Below, one piece after another: positions 36,684 through 46,745 of a stretch of DNA of 64,000 bases; within the stretch, counting starts at the first letter, position 1, and every line of letters starts with the position of its first letter. A program made the translations under genes and the position numbers. The notes below the pieces were generated by a model. The model did not search any database. It was given only the letters and a program-made list of their open reading frames with translations, and was not told the DNA's origin. Source of the stretch: Taeniopygia guttata (Eukaryota > Chordata > Aves > Passeriformes > Estrildidae); NCBI RefSeq assembly GCF_048771995.1, contig NC_133026.1:122720501-122784500 (forward strand), written 5' to 3'.

Positions 36684-38304
36684 CTAACACCTCAACCAGA
36701 CTATAGCACCAACTGCCATGTCCAGTCTTTTTTTAAACACATCCAGAGATGGTGATTCTACCACCTCCTTGGGAAGACAATTCCAGTACTTTATTATTCT
36801 TTCAGTGAAAATTTTTTTCCTAATATCCATTGTATACCTTCCCTGACATGGCTTGAGGCTGTGTCCTCTTGTTCTGTCAGTTGCTGCCCAGTGGAAGAGA
36901 TCGATCCCCACCTGTCTACAACCTCCCTTCAGGAAGCTGTAGAGAGCAGTAAGGTCACCCCTAAGCCTCCTCTTCTCCAGGCTAAACAACCCCAGCTCCT
37001 TCAAACATTCCTCACAGGGCTTGTGCTCCAAGCCCCTCACCAGCATTGGTGCCCTCCTCTGGATGCACTCAAACATCTCAATGTCCTTCCTAAACTGAGG
37101 GGCCCAGAGCTGGACACAGCACTCAAGATGCGGCCTCACCAGTGCCGAGTACAGGGGAAGGGTGACCTCCCTGCTCCTGCTGGTCACACAATTCCTAATG
37201 CAGGCCAGGATGCCACTGGCCTTCTTGGCCACCGAGGCACATTGCTGGCTCATATCCAACCGGCTGTCAACCAGCACCCCCAGGTCCCTTTCTGCCTGGG
37301 CACTGTCCAGCCACACTGTCCCCAGTTTATAACATTGTAGGGGATTTTTGTGGCCAAAATGTAGAACTCGATACGTAGACTTATTAAACTTTATGCTGTT
37401 GGACTCTGCCCATCCATCCAACAAATCTAAGTCTCTCTGCAGAGCCCTCCTTCCTTCTGACAGATCAACACAAGCTCCCAAATTTACTAATGAAGGACTC
37501 GATGCCCTCATCCATGTAGTCTATAAAAATATTGAACAGAACTGGTCCCAGCACAGACCCCTGAGGGACAGCACTGGTGACTGATCCCAGCTGGATGCAG
37601 CACCGCTCACCAGCACTCTCTGGGCCCAGCCATCCAGCCAGTTCCTAACCCAGCGAAGAGTGCTCCTGTCCAAGCCATGGGCTGCCAGCTTCTCCAGGAG
37701 TGTGCTGTGGGAGACAGTGTCAAAGGCCTTGCTGAAGTCTAAATAGACAACATCCACAGCCTTTCCTGCATCCACCAGATGGATCACCTGGTCATAGAAG
37801 GAGACCAGGTTGGTCAGACACGACCTACCCTTCGTAAACCCATGCTGGCTGGGTCTGATACCCTGGCCATCCTGTATATGTAGTGTGATAGCACTCAGTA
37901 TGAGCAGCTCCATTATCTTACCTGGTACTGAGGTCAGGCTAACTGGCCTGTAATTACCAGGATCCTCCTTCCTACCTTTTGGCCAGTTTCCAGTCGTCTG
38001 GAACCTCCCCAGTGAGCCATGACTCTTGATAAATGATGGAGAGCGGCTTCGCAAGCTCCCTCATCACCCTGGGATGGATCCCATCTGATCCCATTGATTT
38101 ATAAATATCCAAATGTCCCAGCAGTTCTCTGACTGCCTCTTCTTGGATAGAAAGAGGACCATTCTGCTCCCTGGCACCACCTACCAACCCCTGAGGACAG
38201 TTGTCTTGAGGACAAGCTGTCTTACCACTAAAGACTGAGGCAAAGAAGGCATTAAGCATTTCTGCCTTTTCCTCATCTTTAGTTACTAGGTTGCCTGCCT
38301 CCAT
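36684..38304 (-). pseudogene. CR1 ORF2 part 2: reverse transcriptase, decayed
   Basis: Family blocks appear in three overlapping minus-strand frames. The N-terminal section (38304-37972) has MLNAFFASVFSGK, GSDGIHPRVMRELA and LTGEVPDDWK. The next (38054-37521) has NYRPVSLTSVPGKIMELL, QHGFTKGRSCLTNLVSFYDQ and the first catalytic box VDVVYLDFSKAFDTVSH with both Asp and aromatic residues intact, then [11 protein letters not shown]. The last (37511-36684) has [56 protein letters not shown] and NCLPKEVVESPSLDVFKKR, ending at the ORF2 stop. Between the second and third sections, SKF passes directly into the LGACVD block near 37480. About 17 nt normally coding ADDTKL are gone, which removes the second catalytic Asp pair and shifts the frame. 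Confidence 0.93.
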
Positions 38305-38559
38305 TCAATAAGAAACAGAGGCTTTTACCATTAATATATTTGTAAAAACTTTTTTTTGTAATTTTTAACAGAAGTTGCCAGGTTAAGTTCAAACTGAGCT
38401 TTGGCCTCCCTAATTTTTTTTTCTACATGCCCTAGTAGCTCCCTTAAATACTTCCTGAGAAATCTGTCCCTCCTTAAAAAGATGATACATCTTTTTTTTA
38501 TTTCTAAGTTCTTTCAAAACCTCATTGCTCATCCGGACTGGACATTTGCCTCGTCGACT

Positions 38560-39440
38560 CATCTTTCAGCACACAGGGACAGTCTGTTCTTGCGCCCTCA
38601 AGATCTCAGCTTTGAAGCACACCCATCTCTTCTGGACTCCTTTGTTTTCAAGGGCTTTTTCCCAAGGAACTCTCTGAATAAGTCTCTTAAATAGGCCAAA
38701 GTCTTCCCTCTGGAAGTCCAACGTGGGGATCTTATTTATATTCCTCCTGATTTCACCAATTATCGATAATTCTATAATTTCATGATCACCGTGCCCCAAG
38801 CGGCCTCCAACCTCCACATCACCCACCAGTGCATCTCTATTTGTTTACAACAGGTCTAACATAGTCCCTCCCCTGGTGGGCTTGCAACAAAAAGTTATCC
38901 TCCACACACTCTAAAAACTTTCTAGACTTCTGTTTTTCTGCTGTATTAAGTTCCCAGCAGATGTCTGGTAGGTTGAAGTCATCTACAAGAACAAGGGCTG
39001 ATGATCCTGAAACATTGTTCAGTTGCTTATAGAATAAGTTTCCCGTCTCTTCATCCTGGTTGGGTGGACGATAGCAGATTCCCAGTAGGATGTCAGCCTT
39101 GTTGGCCTTCTCCTTAATTCTTACCCACAGGGACCCAACTTCATCATTAGTTTCAATACCTATGACATCCAAAACCTCCCTAATAAAGAGGGCCACCCCT
39201 CCACCTCTTCTCCATTTTCTGTCCCTTCTGAAGAGCTTGTAGCCATCCAGTGCAGTGCTCCAGCTATGTGAGTAATCCCACCACGTTTCTGTGATGGCGA
39301 CTACATCATAGCTCTGCTATTGCACCATGGCCTCCAGCTCTTCCTGTTGCTTACCCATGCTGTGTGCATTGCTATACGTGCACCTCAGCTGAGCCACTGA
39401 TTTCTCCCCTAACACAGTCTTACCATCCTTGGGCCTGCTT
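38560..39440 (-). pseudogene. CR1 ORF2 part 1: APE-type endonuclease, decayed
   Basis: This is the N-terminal domain of ORF2, which nicks target DNA in target-primed reverse transcription. Visible family blocks, in order: CTYSNAHSMGKQQEELEAMV (the Asn of the N-terminal box), [15 protein letters not shown] (catalytic Glu), [46 protein letters not shown], then [13 protein letters not shown], where the usual GDFN reads DDFN, and near the end LGHGDHEIIELSI, the SDH-type block with its His retained. A stop interrupts the frame after EAMVQ, and further frame breaks lie between 38837 and 38826. Most catalytic residues survive, so the domain is easily recognised, but it is not translatable as a unit. 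Confidence 0.9.
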
Positions 39441-39477
39441 CCAGACAGCCCAGCTGCATCCCCTTCCCCCTTCAGAC

Positions 39478-40405
39478 CTAGTTTAAAGCCCTCTCAACAA
39501 GGTCTGCCAGTTCATGAGCTAAAAACCCCCTGCCCTTAACAAAGAGATGTATCCCATCTGATTCCAGTAGAGCAGGTACCATAGAAGTTGCCCCATGATC
39601 CAAGACTGAAATTTTGCTGATGACACCAACCCTTGAGACACTTGTTAATGATGTGAGTTCTCCTATTTATTTCATTTTTGTTTTCTGTCACCGAAGGGAC
39701 TGAGCAGAACACTACCTGTGCACCTGTTCTATCAACCACTTGACCCAGTGCCCTGAACACCCTTGACACTCCTCTTTTCAATCTGGAGTATCAGCAGTGG
39801 GTAATAATCAGAAGACTGAATCAGCCTGGGAAGTCTCTCAGTGATATTTCATACCTGGGCCCCAGGGAGGCAGCAGACTTCCCTGTGGGATGGGTCTGGT
39901 CGACATACGGGGCCTTCTGTTCCCCTCAGAAGGGAATCACCCACTACGATTACCCTTCTTTTCTTCTTGATGTTAGAGGTGGTGATCCATTTTTTAGATG
40001 AGTCATAATTGGGAGTCTCATTGGGCAGATAATTTTCTTCTAAATCATCTGGTTGGTTCTCTAGATCCAGGGCCTCATACCTATTCTGAAGTGTCACCTG
40101 GCTAGGGGATGGGGGTAGGAGGGATTTTTGTTATTACCTCCCTGAGCAGGGATGCATTTCCACTCCCCTTCATCTATCAGGTGCCCCTCTATTGCCTGGG
40201 AGTGAGAGGCACAGGAGTCCTCTGACTCTTGGTGGGCCTCCCTTAAAGATGTAAGGGCTGAACTCTACCAGTCTATTTCCCTTTCACTATCCCTGATACT
40301 CCTTACTCTTTCAACTTCCTCCCTAAGCTCGGCTACCAGCAAAAGGAGGTCATTCACTTGTTCACACTCTAGGCAGGCCTCCTCCACAGCACCCCCTGAA
40401 ACCAT
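39478..40405 (-). pseudogene. CR1 ORF1, decayed (coiled coil plus GDSL esterase-like)
   Basis: ORF1 encodes the RNA-binding, chaperone-like protein of CR1. From the ATG at 40405 (MVSGGAVEEACLECEQVND) it runs into a hydrophobic/charged heptad stretch (LLLLVAELREEVERVRSI), probably a coiled coil. An in-frame TAG interrupts it just after EREIDW, where the family usually has a second Trp. Further on, in another frame, RRVIVVGDSLLRGTEG is the GDSL block of an SGNH hydrolase (about 39925-39970). REVCCLPGAQV follows. The downstream part (VDRTGAQVVFCSVPSV, 39781-39536) contains the later esterase region, ending near the expected GIxxxxxH block, here GIRWDTS. The final residues (LADLVERALN then TAG at 39480-39478) set the stop. 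At least one nonsense change and two frameshifts are visible. The esterase-like domain is a known feature of CR1-clade ORF1. Confidence 0.85.
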
Positions 40406-40735
40406 GGATAAGCTCAAACACTCCACACAGGAATGGGTCTATACAGACACATCCTTTTTGAAGGGCTTTTGGTCACATACACTTGTACCAACCACAGATT
40501 TTGCCTGGGTTAAAACCATTACTAGGAGAAAGCCTAAAATCAAGCAACCAATAAAAACACCTCACCTGACTAGCAAGAACTTGCAACCCTGCCTGCTTGC
40601 CCCGAACTGCTGCACAAACTGCTGTGACCCTGTTTGCCTGCTCCAGGTCACTGCTCTCCCCAGAGGCCTCTTATAATCAGTCACTCAGGGACAGGGAAGC
40701 TCCACCTCCTGCTCCTGAATAGCTCACAATTTGTC
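40406..40735 (-). other. CR1 5' leader region
   Basis: Minus-strand sequence upstream of the ORF1 start, moderately GC-rich near its outer end (GGAGGTGGAGCTTCCCTG, then TGACCTGGAGCAGGC). By position it should correspond to the 5' untranslated region, which contains the internal promoter in CR1 and related LINEs. I infer its element origin from continuity with ORF1 and its GC content. The junction with flanking AT-rich DNA at about 40735 is not sharp. Confidence 0.6.
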
Positions 40736-43725
40736 ACATTGGGCATGGTCTTGCTCAGATAAGATCAGAATTCTTTGAAGAAATAGCAGCAATAGAGATT
40801 TGAAACAACATTTGTCATATTCTCCAAATGAAGCAAGCTTGGGGTGGACCAGAATACTGACTAGGATATCTTTAAAGCTTACTTAAGTGATACCTGCATT
40901 GAAAAGCAGGAGTCATTCCTGTGTGGTCTTGTTTACTGTAATTCCTAGAAAATTGTGATTGCATACAGTCATGGTGACTGACCTAAGTTCTTTTGGTGTC
41001 AAAAATGAAGTTAGTGGAGATCTTTAGATCAGCACAATGCTAAGGGAAATGCTGCCAGAGATTCTTTACTCAATAAGAATTAAACAGGGCCACTTTTGCT
41101 CATTGCCACAATTGTAACCCAGAGTACCCCAAATTCAGAACCCAAAGGTTCTGAAACTGCCTTATTTCACTTTCTGCAGATGTATTATATGTAAATTATC
41201 ATATCCATACATCACCATTTATATATATATAATTCACATATAATGTATATGATTTGCATATTACTTTGAGTTTGCGAAGCAATTAATTGTTATTGTGGCA
41301 GATGGCCTTGGGTCTGCGAGACATGTTGAGACCCTGAACTTGATTTGGTGTAAAACTAGGAATGCTTCCTGAGGCACAGGAGATGAGAGGGCAATGAAAT
41401 TTATAAGACCAGCTGATTTTTACTGATCCATGAATAAATTACTCTCTGCTTTGGCCCTGGTTTAAAGATGTAATAGGTTACCATGAAAATGAACAAGAAA
41501 ACACTATTTTTTTCTAAATAAAAGCTACACTACTTTATATAGTACTCTTAAAAGGAGCAAACTGCTATTTCGCATCCAATTTACTTGATTTTTTTTTTTT
41601 TATACAAAAAGCCCCTTGTGATTATTTGATGAACATATAGTACACCCATTTTTATGCTGCCCTATGTTAACAGAAGCTCTTATCTTGTATCTTGACAGTT
41701 TGTCAATCTGGAACATGCTGTTTGCTGCGATCTCACAGGCACATGCTGAATGAAGTTATCACTGTCCTGCCACTTTGCAAGGAATGTAGTTTGTGTCTTT
41801 TGGCAACATCCACTTCTCTGTCTGATTTACTGGGAAATAGTCTCACATTAAAAAAAAAAAAAAAAAAAAAAAAGAGGTGATAGCATTTCTTCCTCTCATA
41901 TTATTTTTTCTCTCCATCTCCCTTTGCTATATTAGTTCACTGGAGAGAACAAGCAGATAAGCCTGTCTTGTCCATGACAGAATTTCTGTGGCTCATCCTG
42001 CAAGGTTCATCAGCATTTTCATCCAGGGAATCAAACAGCAGTGCTTGACTTCACTGCAAAAAGAAATAGAGGTCTGAGTGTCATGAGCAGTTCACACCAC
42101 CATCTCAGTATATACCAGTGCTATTAGAAGAAAATAATACTCAGATTTAAGTGTCCTATTGACTTAGAGAGGTTTACACTTGGGTGAAAGACCCTCAGGA
42201 ACAGGCAGGTAGAGGCTGGCTGTAGCAGCCAGGCATGTGTTCCTTTCCTTTTCTCCTGACCTTTTCTAGCTGTTGCTTTGCTCTTCATCACAGTTCCCAG
42301 TTATGACTCAAGTATCTTGTTGGAATACATCAAAGAGTATTTTATCCCAGCCATGAACACATCTCATTTATGCAATGTGTTTTAAACTATTCCACAAGCT
42401 CTTCCTATGGAGGGCTTTGTTCCTTTGTCAGAGAAATTGTTTATTTCCCTAGTTCTCAGGACAGTAAAAAGCCGCCTTAAAAATGGACTTATCTGTTTCC
42501 AGCCCCAGATCTGGCTGGCTTGGATATAACAGTTTTCTACTTAAAGGACTATGACATTTTTGGAAGGAATTCATTCTCAGTTAAATGAGAATGGTTTGAA
42601 AATGGGACAGACTTACATTTTTCATCTTGTTCTCACAGTGTGTGGTGGAAAAAGGCTTTTGCAGTCTGTGGAGGTGTCTTGCATAGTTTGGCTGTCCAGT
42701 GTTGCTGGACATATCTGTTAGCCAAAAAAAGGGCAAAACAAGTATAATTTGGTTTTGCAAATGTCTATGAAAAGCGTTACAAATATTTAATAAAAAAATT
42801 CATATGAGTTCTAGAAGGAATTAGTACTACTGGATCTAGATAAGAAAGTCTGGAATATTTCTATGAAAATGAATGCTCTTGTCACTTGGTAAAAATTACC
42901 AAGAAAGAGTGATGAAAGTACAATCATAACACAGACAGGCTTGGGCTTTATTTCAAGTGCAAATTTCTAGTTTTCTGTGACTTTTTTCTTCTTATTAAAG
43001 TAAAGCAAACAAAAATTCCAACAACTAATGGAATTTTTCCCCCCATGCTTTTCTTGTGAATTTTTGTTATGATTTAAAACGTGTCTTTGTAACCATTAAT
43101 GGTCTCTGCATTGATCTGGCTTCTAATCACAAATACTGGGTATCAATTATCTCAGTAATTCCTCTTTCTCCATTTAAAAATAAGTCTCCTGTGGATAATA
43201 GCCTAGATTAACAATAGAGGAATTACACGTATCTGTAGTGGAAAATTATATTACAATGAGAAACTGAAAATAAATTTCCAATATTGTTCAGCCTGAAGCA
43301 CAGAAGAATTTGGGAACACTTGCCTGAGGTACTGCAAGTGATGAAAGTCTTAGAGAAATTATTTTCTTTACACTTTGCTATATTTTAGTGAAACTCAGTA
43401 ATATATTAAGTTAAAGGGCACTAAATTGAAGATTAATAAAAAGAATTTTATAAACCATGAGTGACTGTGACTGTGGTTGGGTTTTTGTGTGCATGGGGAG
43501 AGAGGGAGAGAGAAACCTAAGTCCTGCCATATTTTCTACAAAAGAAATAAATAAATAAACAGATTGTGAGTGGATTAAGAACCACATATATTTGAGTGTG
43601 TACTTTGTTCTGATGTGTTTTCTCTTTTTCACAGGCATTTAGTTTCTATAAATCTTAGTATATTAAATGACATGGTGTTACAGCAGACCTTCTTGCCTTG
43701 TAGTACAGAAATGTGGGATAACTAC
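40736..43725. other. Non-coding stretch, no gene recognised
   Basis: AT-rich unique sequence with an AT dinucleotide patch at about 41217-41231. The 24-A run is described separately. No gene or CR1 end was seen. Confidence 0.6.
41850..41873 (+). repeat. Poly(A) run, 24 nt
   Basis: An uninterrupted run of 24 A preceded by GTCTCACATT. No polyadenylation hexamer sits just upstream and no retrocopy body is recognisable, so it is listed as a homopolymer tract rather than the tail of a processed pseudogene. Confidence 0.95.
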
Positions 43726-43853
43726 AGATCTCCTCAGAAAACACTGCTGAATTGTATTCCCAGCAGACATCTGATAAGCCAAACTCCTCCAAAGAACAAG
43801 GTCTAGTGATTCTGAGACTTCTCCCAGCAGACAATAGAAATATTAATTGTTAG
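43726..43853 (-). repeat. Isolated CR1 endonuclease-region fragment
   Basis: This scrap matches the endonuclease-coding region of CR1 on the minus strand. Bases 43747-43822 are identical to 46343-46418 at 71 of 76 positions by my count, including AAGCCAAACTCCTCC and AGTGATTCTGAGACTTCT. Beyond 43822 it resembles my recollection of general CR1 sequence (CTTCTCCCAGCAGACAATAG) better than it resembles the 46-kb copy, so it is probably an independent relative rather than a direct copy. It has no 3' tail, which is odd for CR1, since insertions are primed from the 3' end. Confidence 0.85.
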
Positions 43854-44737
43854 TTTGTAATTTAAGACATGTGAATTCACCATACCACAGATGAAGGGGG
43901 AACAAGAGGCTTCACTTTAATGCACATTACTAATGTATCTCATGATGGCTATAAATCATGTAACTACTAATTTGGCATCTAGACAAATAGAAGAGAAAAT
44001 TTTCATAGCCAAATATTTTTCATTTCTTTCCTAAACAGAAGATGAAAAGAAACATTTGGACTCTTAAGAAAAACTACTCTTATTTGAGCTGTTCATTACT
44101 TAAGAATTTGGGTTCAGATCTTGAAACAAATCCATCATTTTGGGTTTTGTTGCAATATCTGTCTCTTAAAATTATTTTAGTAATTTTTTTAACAACTAAA
44201 ATGTTCTTGCTTGTGAAAACCACTTAAATATTGCCACAAAGATACTTTGATCTGGAAAATATGATGTTTCAACTACTTTTAGGCAGCAGCTGCCTTAAAG
44301 TTTCTAATTTTTTTTTCTTTACACCAAAAACATAGGATACTTTAACCATTTCATCTGTCTTAAATAAAAAGTCTGCAATATCTTTAGGTGTTTAATAGGG
44401 ATAAGAGAAGCATGCTTTCAAGCAATGGAAAAATAATAGGAAAAGCCAAAATGAATGTGCAGAACTCTATAAAAAAATCTCTTTTTACCCAGTATGATTT
44501 GGAAGTTAATTTCAGAGGGAGAGCTGAAGCCGATTTCTTTCATTCCCCAGCATCACAAGAGCATGCTTACATTGTTGGAAACTGCCAAGTAAAGGGGAAG
44601 TTTCAGTTCATTCTACTCAAGGGTGAGAATTCAGAGCAGGCAGTGAGCTCTGAGGCAGCATGAGCAGCTCTCTCAGTTTGGCACTGCTGACAAAAGAAAG
44701 GCAGTAATGCTCACCTCATGACAGTAACTAAGGACTT
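43854..44737. other. Non-coding stretch, no gene recognised
   Basis: AT-rich spacer between two CR1 pieces. The plus frame at 44388-44663 (91 codons) is not recognised. If the 43.73-kb scrap and the 44.74-kb element ever belonged to one insertion, this stretch would be intervening DNA, but the order of the CR1 parts does not support that. Confidence 0.5.
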
Positions 44738-44739
44738 TT

Positions 44740-46745
44740 CATAGAATCATAGAATTGTTTAGGCTGAAAAGGATCCTTAAAATCATTGAGTCCAGCTGTT
44801 AACTCTGCACTGTTATCTTCACCACTAAGCCATGCAACACCCGCTATATATCTTTTGAACACTTTCAGGAATGATGACTCAACCATTTCCAATAACCCTT
44901 CCTTTATAACTCTTTTAATGAAGATTTTTTTCCTACTACCAAATCTAAACCTCCCCTGGCATAACTTGAAGCCATTTTCTCTCATCCTGTCACTTGTTCC
45001 TTGGGAGAAGACATTAACCCTAACCTCACTATACCACCCTTTCAGGTGATCATAGAGAGTTATAAGGTCTCCCCTGACCCTCCTTCCCTCCAGGAAAAAC
45101 AACCCTAGGTCTCTCAGCCACTCCTCATAGGACTTGTGCTCCAGACTCTTCCCCAGCTCCACTGCCCTTCTCTGGACATGCTCCAGCACCTCAGTGTCTT
45201 TATTGTAGCGATGTGCCCAGAACTGACCAAAGGATTTGAGGTGCAACCTCACAGTGATCAAGCAGGACCTGTCTTTCCCAAACCCAGGCTCTCTGGGCCA
45301 GTTCCCCTGGCTGTCCTGCATGTGCCATGGAATGGAACTCAGGATGATCTGCTCCACAACCTTCCCTGGCCCCAAGGGCAACTGACAGGCCTGGGGATCC
45401 TCAGACCCTTCTTGCAACCCTTCTTTAGATGGGCATTACATCTAAATTACATGGGCATTGCCAATTCCTTGTCAGCTGGGACCTCCCCAGTTAACCAGAA
45501 CTGCTGGTAAATGACTGAAAGTGCTTCAGTGAGCACTTCCACTGGCTACATCAGTACCCTTGGGTGGATCCCATCCATCCCCATAGACTTGCAATTGTCT
45601 AAGTGGCGTAGCAGGTACCTGATCATTTCTTCTTGGATTATGGGAACTTCATTCTGCTCTCCATTTCTGTATTCCAGCTCAGGAGGCTGGGACCACAGAG
45701 TCTTGTGAGGCAAAGAAGGCATTGAGTACCTCAGCCTTTTCCTCATCCTTCATCACTACCTCTCCATTTCCAATAACAGATGGAGATTCTGCCTTTTCTT
45801 GCTGATTTATTTATACCACAATTTTTTGCCCAGTTTTACAGCAGTAGCCAGATTAAATTCTAGCTGGGTTTTGGCCATTCTTGTTTTCTCCCTGCCTACC
45901 TTCACAACATCCTTGTAGTCTTCCCACATTGTCTGCTCCTTCTTCTAAATTTCATTTTATGATGTCATCTCATATGAATTCTTCTGCCAGACCAATCTTC
46001 TTCCTCACTGGCTCATTTTTTGGTACATGGGAACATCCTGCTCCCGGACCATAAGGATTTCCTTCCTGAAGACGGTCCAGACTTCCTGGACTCCTTTGCC
46101 CTTCAGGAATGCTTTTCAAGGAGCTCTGTTAAACAGACACGTAAACAGGCCATAGTCTGCCCTCTGGAAGTCCAAGGTGGCAATTTTGCTGACCAGAAAA
46201 GAAAACTCTATAACTTGGTGACCACTGGCCATCACATCATCCACCAGCCCTTCTCTGTTCACAAGAAATAGATCCCTCACTGCCTGCATCAGGAAGTCAC
46301 CTTTCACACACTCCAGGAACCTCCTAGACTGTTTCTTCTCCGCTGAATTTTATTCCCAGCAGATATATGGTAAGCCAAACTCCTCCAAAGAACAAGGACT
46401 AGTGATTCTGAGACTTCTAGGAGAAAATAGAAATATTTATTTCTAATAGAAATAGAGTATCTCCTCTGCCTCTTCATCCTGTTTAGGTGGTCTATAACAG
46501 CCTCCCACCATGACATCTGCCTTGTTAGTATTTCCCCTGGTTTTTATGCACAACAATTCAACACTCTTGTTGCCATTACTAAACTCTAGGCAATTGAAAC
46601 ACCCCCTAAAATACACGGCCACTCCACTGCCTCTCCTTCCTTGCCTATCCTTGCACTCCAGATGTGTCAGTCATCTCACCGTGCCTCTGTGACGGCAACT
46701 ATGTCATGGATTTCCTGCAGCACAATAAAAAGCTCTTACCTTTCC
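44740..46745 (-). mobile_element. CR1 LINE, 5'-truncated and internally deleted (2.0 kb)
   Basis: The element reads on the minus strand from about 46745 to its tail at 44740 (plus strand TCATAGAATCATAGAATTG). It begins inside the endonuclease region: SWWEAVIDH, SRRFLECVKGDFLMQAVRD, GHQVIEFSFLVSKIATLDFQ. It continues through the linker and the N-terminal RT section (RHLDNCKSMGMDGIHPRV at 45746-45546, FWLTGEVPADKELA). At about 45255 the RT block GKDRSCLI passes straight into [14 protein letters not shown], so roughly 180 codons between the QHGF box and the LVRPHLE box are missing, including both catalytic Asp boxes. The C-terminus ([19 protein letters not shown]) and 3' untranslated region follow. 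Several stops and frameshifts are present. It is older or more damaged than the 36.6-kb copy. Confidence 0.94.

Larger units (their letters stand above)
36622..40735 (-). mobile_element. Near-full-length CR1 LINE (about 4.1 kb), inactive
   Basis: A CR1 non-LTR retrotransposon reads on the minus strand from about 40735 (5') to 36622 (3'). It keeps every section of the family in order: a 5' leader, ORF1 with a coiled-coil-like start and an SGNH/GDSL esterase-like domain, ORF2 with an APE-type endonuclease and a reverse transcriptase, and a 3' untranslated tail ending in ATTAATCTGTGATTCCG-like sequence related to the ATTCTRTG unit. Full-length CR1 is usually given as about 4.5 kb, so little is missing. 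It cannot move: both ORFs contain stops and frameshifts, and the reverse-transcriptase FADD box is deleted. The 5' boundary is uncertain by a few tens of bases. The large plus-strand frames here (for example 36861-37340) are shadows. Confidence 0.96.

Noticed and set aside
36861-37340. 159-codon plus-strand frame
   Set aside because: It is the antisense shadow of the CR1 reverse-transcriptase C-terminal region, which has clear family motifs on the minus strand.
41692-41880. Possible processed pseudogene ending in a 24-A tail
   Set aside because: There is no polyadenylation hexamer upstream, no recognisable coding body and no clear target-site duplication.
45136-45510. 124-codon plus-strand frame
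   Set aside because: It is antisense to the decayed CR1 at 44740-46745 and has no motif of its own.
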